This document shows, piece by piece, positions 5,933 through 8,356 of a stretch of 8,356 nucleotides of DNA (position 1 is its first letter; each line of letters starts with the position of its first letter). Below the pieces are notes generated by a model. That model saw only the letters and a program-made list of their open reading frames with translations. It had not been told where the DNA came from and searched no databases. Origin of the DNA: Candidatus Iainarchaeum sp. (GTDB lineage Archaea; Iainarchaeota; Iainarchaeia; Iainarchaeales; GCA-2688035). Both the position numbers and the translations under genes were made by a program. The stretch lies in NCBI GenBank assembly GCA_017608725.1, contig JAFCFG010000032.1, positions 1 through 8,356 on the forward strand, read 5' to 3'.

Positions 5933-7481
5933 AAATTCTGTTCCCTGCCTTTCCCAGAAGCTGTTTCACAAAAAACTTCTTTCCAATGGGGCTGGTTTTG
6001 GCTGTTGTGTCATTCAAGGTAAAGTGCTTTGCCTTTCTAAGCCCGGCCAGCTTTTCCAGGCTGACTTCCTTGGCCTGCATTGCAACAATTCCCTCAAAAC
6101 CAGAAAACAAAACCCTGAGGGAGAATTCCCTTTCATTGTTCCCTGTCTCAATAACCAATTTCTTCTTCTCAAAAAAAGCCCTGAACCGTTTTTTCTCCCT
6201 TCTTCTCCACCACAAAGCGAACTCCTCAACATCGGTTTTCCAAACCTTGTTTTTCCCTGCAACGGTTTTGAACAAAGCCCAAACAACTTTCGGAAACCTG
6301 GCAATCCTCTTCAACGGGTGCCCGTAAAAAAACAAAGGAAGCCCTGCTGCAAGATTCCTCTCAAGCACTGCCTGAAAATAAGCAATCATCTCCCCTTCAT
6401 TGAAGTCCCTTGTCTTCAGAATGCCAATGCAAATTGGATGGGTTCCAACCAACAACAGCCGGGCTCTTTTTCCATCAACAACAGGGTGAAAAGGCAGGCA
6501 ATCATAGCCCAAACCAAACCCAACAGCATAATCATAGCCTATTTGCTCCAATGCCTTTGCCAAACCACTGTTCCACTCTCCGTTGGGAGCGCTGAATCCC
6601 TTTGCCCTAATTCCGTTTTTCTCAAAAAAACCATGGGCCCTTGAAACATTCTCCAAGTTCTCTTCCATGCCTTCAAATAACTTGTGGCAGTAGTTGTGGC
6701 TGCCAATCTTTTCTCCCTGCAACAACTGAAGGCTCGCACTTTCTTTCTCAATTGCTTCAGCGTTAACAAACCAAACAGCTTTTCCGCCAACAACCCTCTT
6801 TGTTTTTCCAATATCCTCTTCTCCATAATTATCAACATCAACATGAAAGGCAAAAGCGCTTCTGTAATCCATTGGATAAAACCACTTGTGCACTAAGGGC
6901 AGGCCCCTGTGCTCAAACATCTTCAACACGCAGTTAAAGAGCAACCTGCTCAGATTTCCCTTGGAAACAACTGAAACAGTTTCAGGCAGCGAAGCCTTTT
7001 CGCTGCAAAACCACCTCTGCCCGCTTCTCTGGTCCAGAAAAGCCCCTTCAGGGTCAAAGGGCAGCACAATAAGCAGACCCCTGCCAATTCTCTTCAGCAA
7101 AATAGCAGGCTGCTTTCCATTAACCAGGCCCTGCTTTGCTCCCACAATAAGAAAGCCCTTCTGCTGCAGCCACAAAACCCCGGTTCCACTAAACAGCTTC
7201 CCCCTTGGCTCAATGAACCTGATGAGCTGCTCCCTTAACTTTATTGCTGGGTCAATTGATTCAGCAAATCCAGCATATGTCAAAGCACAGCCACCCGACT
7301 GCAAATAGCTGCCAACCTGCTTCCTCTCCTGCCCTGAAACATTCTTGTTCACTATCAAAGCAGGAAATTTTTCCAGCCCAATTCCCCTGCCCAAACAAAT
7401 AGTCCAATTCAAGCCAAGCTGTCCCAGGATTGATTCCAGCCCAATGCCTTTTTTCAAAACACCCAAAACAAGCTCCTGCAT
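5925..7481 (-). CDS. CE4-like polysaccharide deacetylase with an N-terminal Rossmann/GATase-like region
   Basis: The middle of this 518-aa protein has the NodB/CE4 metal-dependent N-deacetylase layout: FAFHVDVDNYG (210-220) with the Asp pair (D215, D217), GSHNYCH (260-266) with the two metal-binding His of HXXXH (H262, H266), GFSAPNGEW (295-303) in place of the usual RXPXG block (Ser replaces Arg), and FFYGHPL (384-390) with a late His. Metal ligands look intact, so activity is plausible but with an altered active site. Residues 1-145 resemble the Rossmann-like/GATase-1 domain found before some sugar-modifying enzymes (PALIVNKNVSGQERKQVGSY at 40-59, GRGLLIVLPFDPEG at 133-146). The C-terminal 110 residues are basic and unassigned. 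No signal peptide is seen, so it may act on a cytoplasmic nucleotide- or lipid-linked sugar. Its ATG is 4 nt after the stop of the AAC(3)-family gene: one operon. Substrate unknown. Confidence 0.85.
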   Translation of the reverse strand: MQELVLGVLKKGIGLESILGQLGLNWTICLGRGIGLEKFPALIVNKNVSGQERKQVGSYLQSGGCALTYAGFAESIDPAIKLREQLIRFIEPRGKLFSGTGVLWLQQKGFLIVGAKQGLVNGKQPAILLKRIGRGLLIVLPFDPEGAFLDQRSGQRWFCSEKASLPETVSVVSKGNLSRLLFNCVLKMFEHRGLPLVHKWFYPMDYRSAFAFHVDVDNYGEEDIGKTKRVVGGKAVWFVNAEAIEKESASLQLLQGEKIGSHNYCHKLFEGMEENLENVSRAHGFFEKNGIRAKGFSAPNGEWNSGLAKALEQIGYDYAVGFGLGYDCLPFHPVVDGKRARLLLVGTHPICIGILKTRDFNEGEMIAYFQAVLERNLAAGLPLFFYGHPLKRIARFPKVVWALFKTVAGKNKVWKTDVEEFALWWRRREKKRFRAFFEKKKLVIETGNNEREFSLRVLFSGFEGIVAMQAKEVSLEKLAGLRKAKHFTLNDTTAKTSPIGKKFFVKQLLGKAGNRIST

Positions 7482-7485
7482 CTGC

Positions 7486-8356
7486 CTACACTTCCCTGTA
7501 CCAAAGCCTTCCCCTTGCTGCCATATCCTTCAACGCCATAGTCACTTTCTTTGCAGGCATCAGACTGCTGCTGCTCTCCCCAATTCGGAGGCTTTTCAGG
7601 GCTCCTCTCTTTGCCAGTTCCCTTTCGAATAAAGGTTCATCAACCGAAAACTTGTCGTGCAACTCAACATCGTGCACAGCAGTTTCAATATTCCTCTTGT
7701 TCCCGCTCCAGTCAACAACAGGCAGCTTTTCCTTGCCTGGCCTGTAAACCTTCAGGGGAAAATTCAGTGTTATGTCCTCTGCAACATGGTACATGCTCAT
7801 CATCCCAATTCCAATGCCCAAACAAAGAACAAAGCCGTTCACTTCCATCAGCTTGTGGAAAGGTGTTCCCTCTCCAAACAATGTAGGTGCTTCTTCTTGT
7901 CCTTCCAGTAAAAAATCCGCTTTTGGGCCAAGAGCAGCACAGCTGTGGGTCGGGTGAACACTTCGCTTTACACCAGGCATCTTTCTGAATGCCTCTGTAA
8001 CTGCTCCGACCCTTGACCTTGTTTTCCTGACATCAAACGCATTGCTTTTGGCTGTTTCACTGAATCCGGTAAAGGTCGGCATCAGAATCGTTCCCCTTTC
8101 GCCTACTGCCTCAATCAAAGCATCAACAACGGTTTTTGCACCCCCCTCAACAAAACCAAGCCTGCTCAGGCTGCTGTGAACAGCAACCACCGCCCCTCTT
8201 TTCAGGCCCAGTTCCCTGAGCTTTTCAACAAGGTACTGCTTTGTTACCTTTTGGCCCCTTGCTCCCCTGAGGTAAATGGCTGCCCTTTTCCTTGTTCCAA
8301 ACAGTTTCCGAAAAAAGCCCTTCAGAAAATCAGGCAGAAACGATGCAGTAGTTCTT
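7486..8356 (-). CDS. AAC(3)-family N-acetyltransferase, 5' end outside the window
   Basis: This belongs to the aminoglycoside 3-N-acetyltransferase (antibiotic_NAT) fold, many of whose members acylate amino sugars in polysaccharide clusters rather than drugs. A GTG at 8190 would give 234 aa, but the frame is open to the window edge and the upstream codons encode KQYLVEKLRELGLKRGAVVA, the conserved first helix and strand of the family. The real start is therefore outside. Motifs: VAVHSSLSRLG, GTILMPTFTG, RSVHPTHSCAALG, FGEGTPFHKLM, then GFVLCLGIG and SMYHVAED with the conserved His of the acetyl-CoA/substrate site. Further upstream lies a basic, aromatic stretch (FLPDFLKGFFRKLFGTRKR) that may be an amphipathic helix or the end of another domain. 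The deacetylase gene starts 4 nt after its stop, so the pair probably sets the N-acyl state of a sugar (inference). A resistance role is not supported. Confidence 0.9.
   Translation of the reverse strand, partial: RTTASFLPDFLKGFFRKLFGTRKRAAIYLRGARGQKVTKQYLVEKLRELGLKRGAVVAVHSSLSRLGFVEGGAKTVVDALIEAVGERGTILMPTFTGFSETAKSNAFDVRKTRSRVGAVTEAFRKMPGVKRSVHPTHSCAALGPKADFLLEGQEEAPTLFGEGTPFHKLMEVNGFVLCLGIGIGMMSMYHVAEDITLNFPLKVYRPGKEKLPVVDWSGNKRNIETAVHDVELHDKFSVDEPLFERELAKRGALKSLRIGESSSSLMPAKKVTMALKDMAARGRLWYREV

Noticed and set aside
5811..6644. Long plus-strand open frame (277 codons) opposite the deacetylase gene and overlapping ogg
   Set aside because: It is antisense to two genes with clear family motifs, has low-complexity Pro/Ser/Asn/Lys content, and shows no recognisable domain. 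It follows from the purine-rich bias of the minus-strand gene.
7486..8356. Possible aminoglycoside resistance gene
   Set aside because: The AAC(3) fold is shared by many sugar-modifying N-acyltransferases. The tight link to a deacetylase and nearby glycan genes, and the likely archaeal host, argue against a drug-resistance role.
1..8356. tRNA, rRNA, CRISPR array, insertion sequence or attachment site
   Set aside because: Neither strand showed a cloverleaf, regular spaced repeats, transposase motifs or terminal inverted repeats; the gaps are short and AT-rich.

Overview
The window reads as part of an archaeal chromosome. The evidence is a eukaryote/archaea-type N-glycosylation gene set (STT3/AglB, an Alg7-type GlcNAc-1-phosphate transferase, and split Alg14 and Alg13 subunits), an Ogg2-type 8-oxoguanine glycosylase, arginine codons dominated by AGG/AGA, and two TTTAAATT TATA boxes 27-30 nt upstream of start codons that have no convincing Shine-Dalgarno sequence, which is the pattern of archaeal leaderless mRNAs. 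I cannot name the lineage from sequence alone; small genomes of the DPANN type are one possibility (inference).

Layout. All genes but one lie on the minus strand. From right to left along the window: a 5'-truncated AAC(3)-family N-acetyltransferase (7486-8356) is followed after 4 nt by a CE4-type polysaccharide deacetylase with an N-terminal Rossmann/GATase-like region (5925-7481). The single plus-strand gene, ogg (5291-5932), converges on the deacetylase and overlaps its 3' end by 8 nt. The aglB/STT3 oligosaccharyltransferase (3067-5160) is divergent from ogg and has its own promoter. After a 197-nt AT-rich gap come the Alg7-like transferase (1834-2871), Alg14-like (1270-1728) and Alg13-like (728-1210) genes, probably one transcription unit, and a family-2 glycosyltransferase (1-658) that runs off the left edge.

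How the genes fit together (family knowledge plus inference): the Alg7-like enzyme would load a HexNAc-1-phosphate onto a polyprenyl/dolichyl phosphate, the Alg13/Alg14 pair would add the second sugar on the cytoplasmic face, the GT2 enzyme would extend the glycan, and AglB would transfer it to Asn sequons outside the membrane. The acetyltransferase/deacetylase pair looks like a sugar N-acyl-modifying module that may act on the same or another surface glycan. The most unusual features are a duplicated translation-start signal between alg14 and alg13, a WWDEG form of the STT3 catalytic motif, and paired leaderless promoters for the first and last steps of the pathway. No tRNA, rRNA, CRISPR array or insertion sequence was seen.
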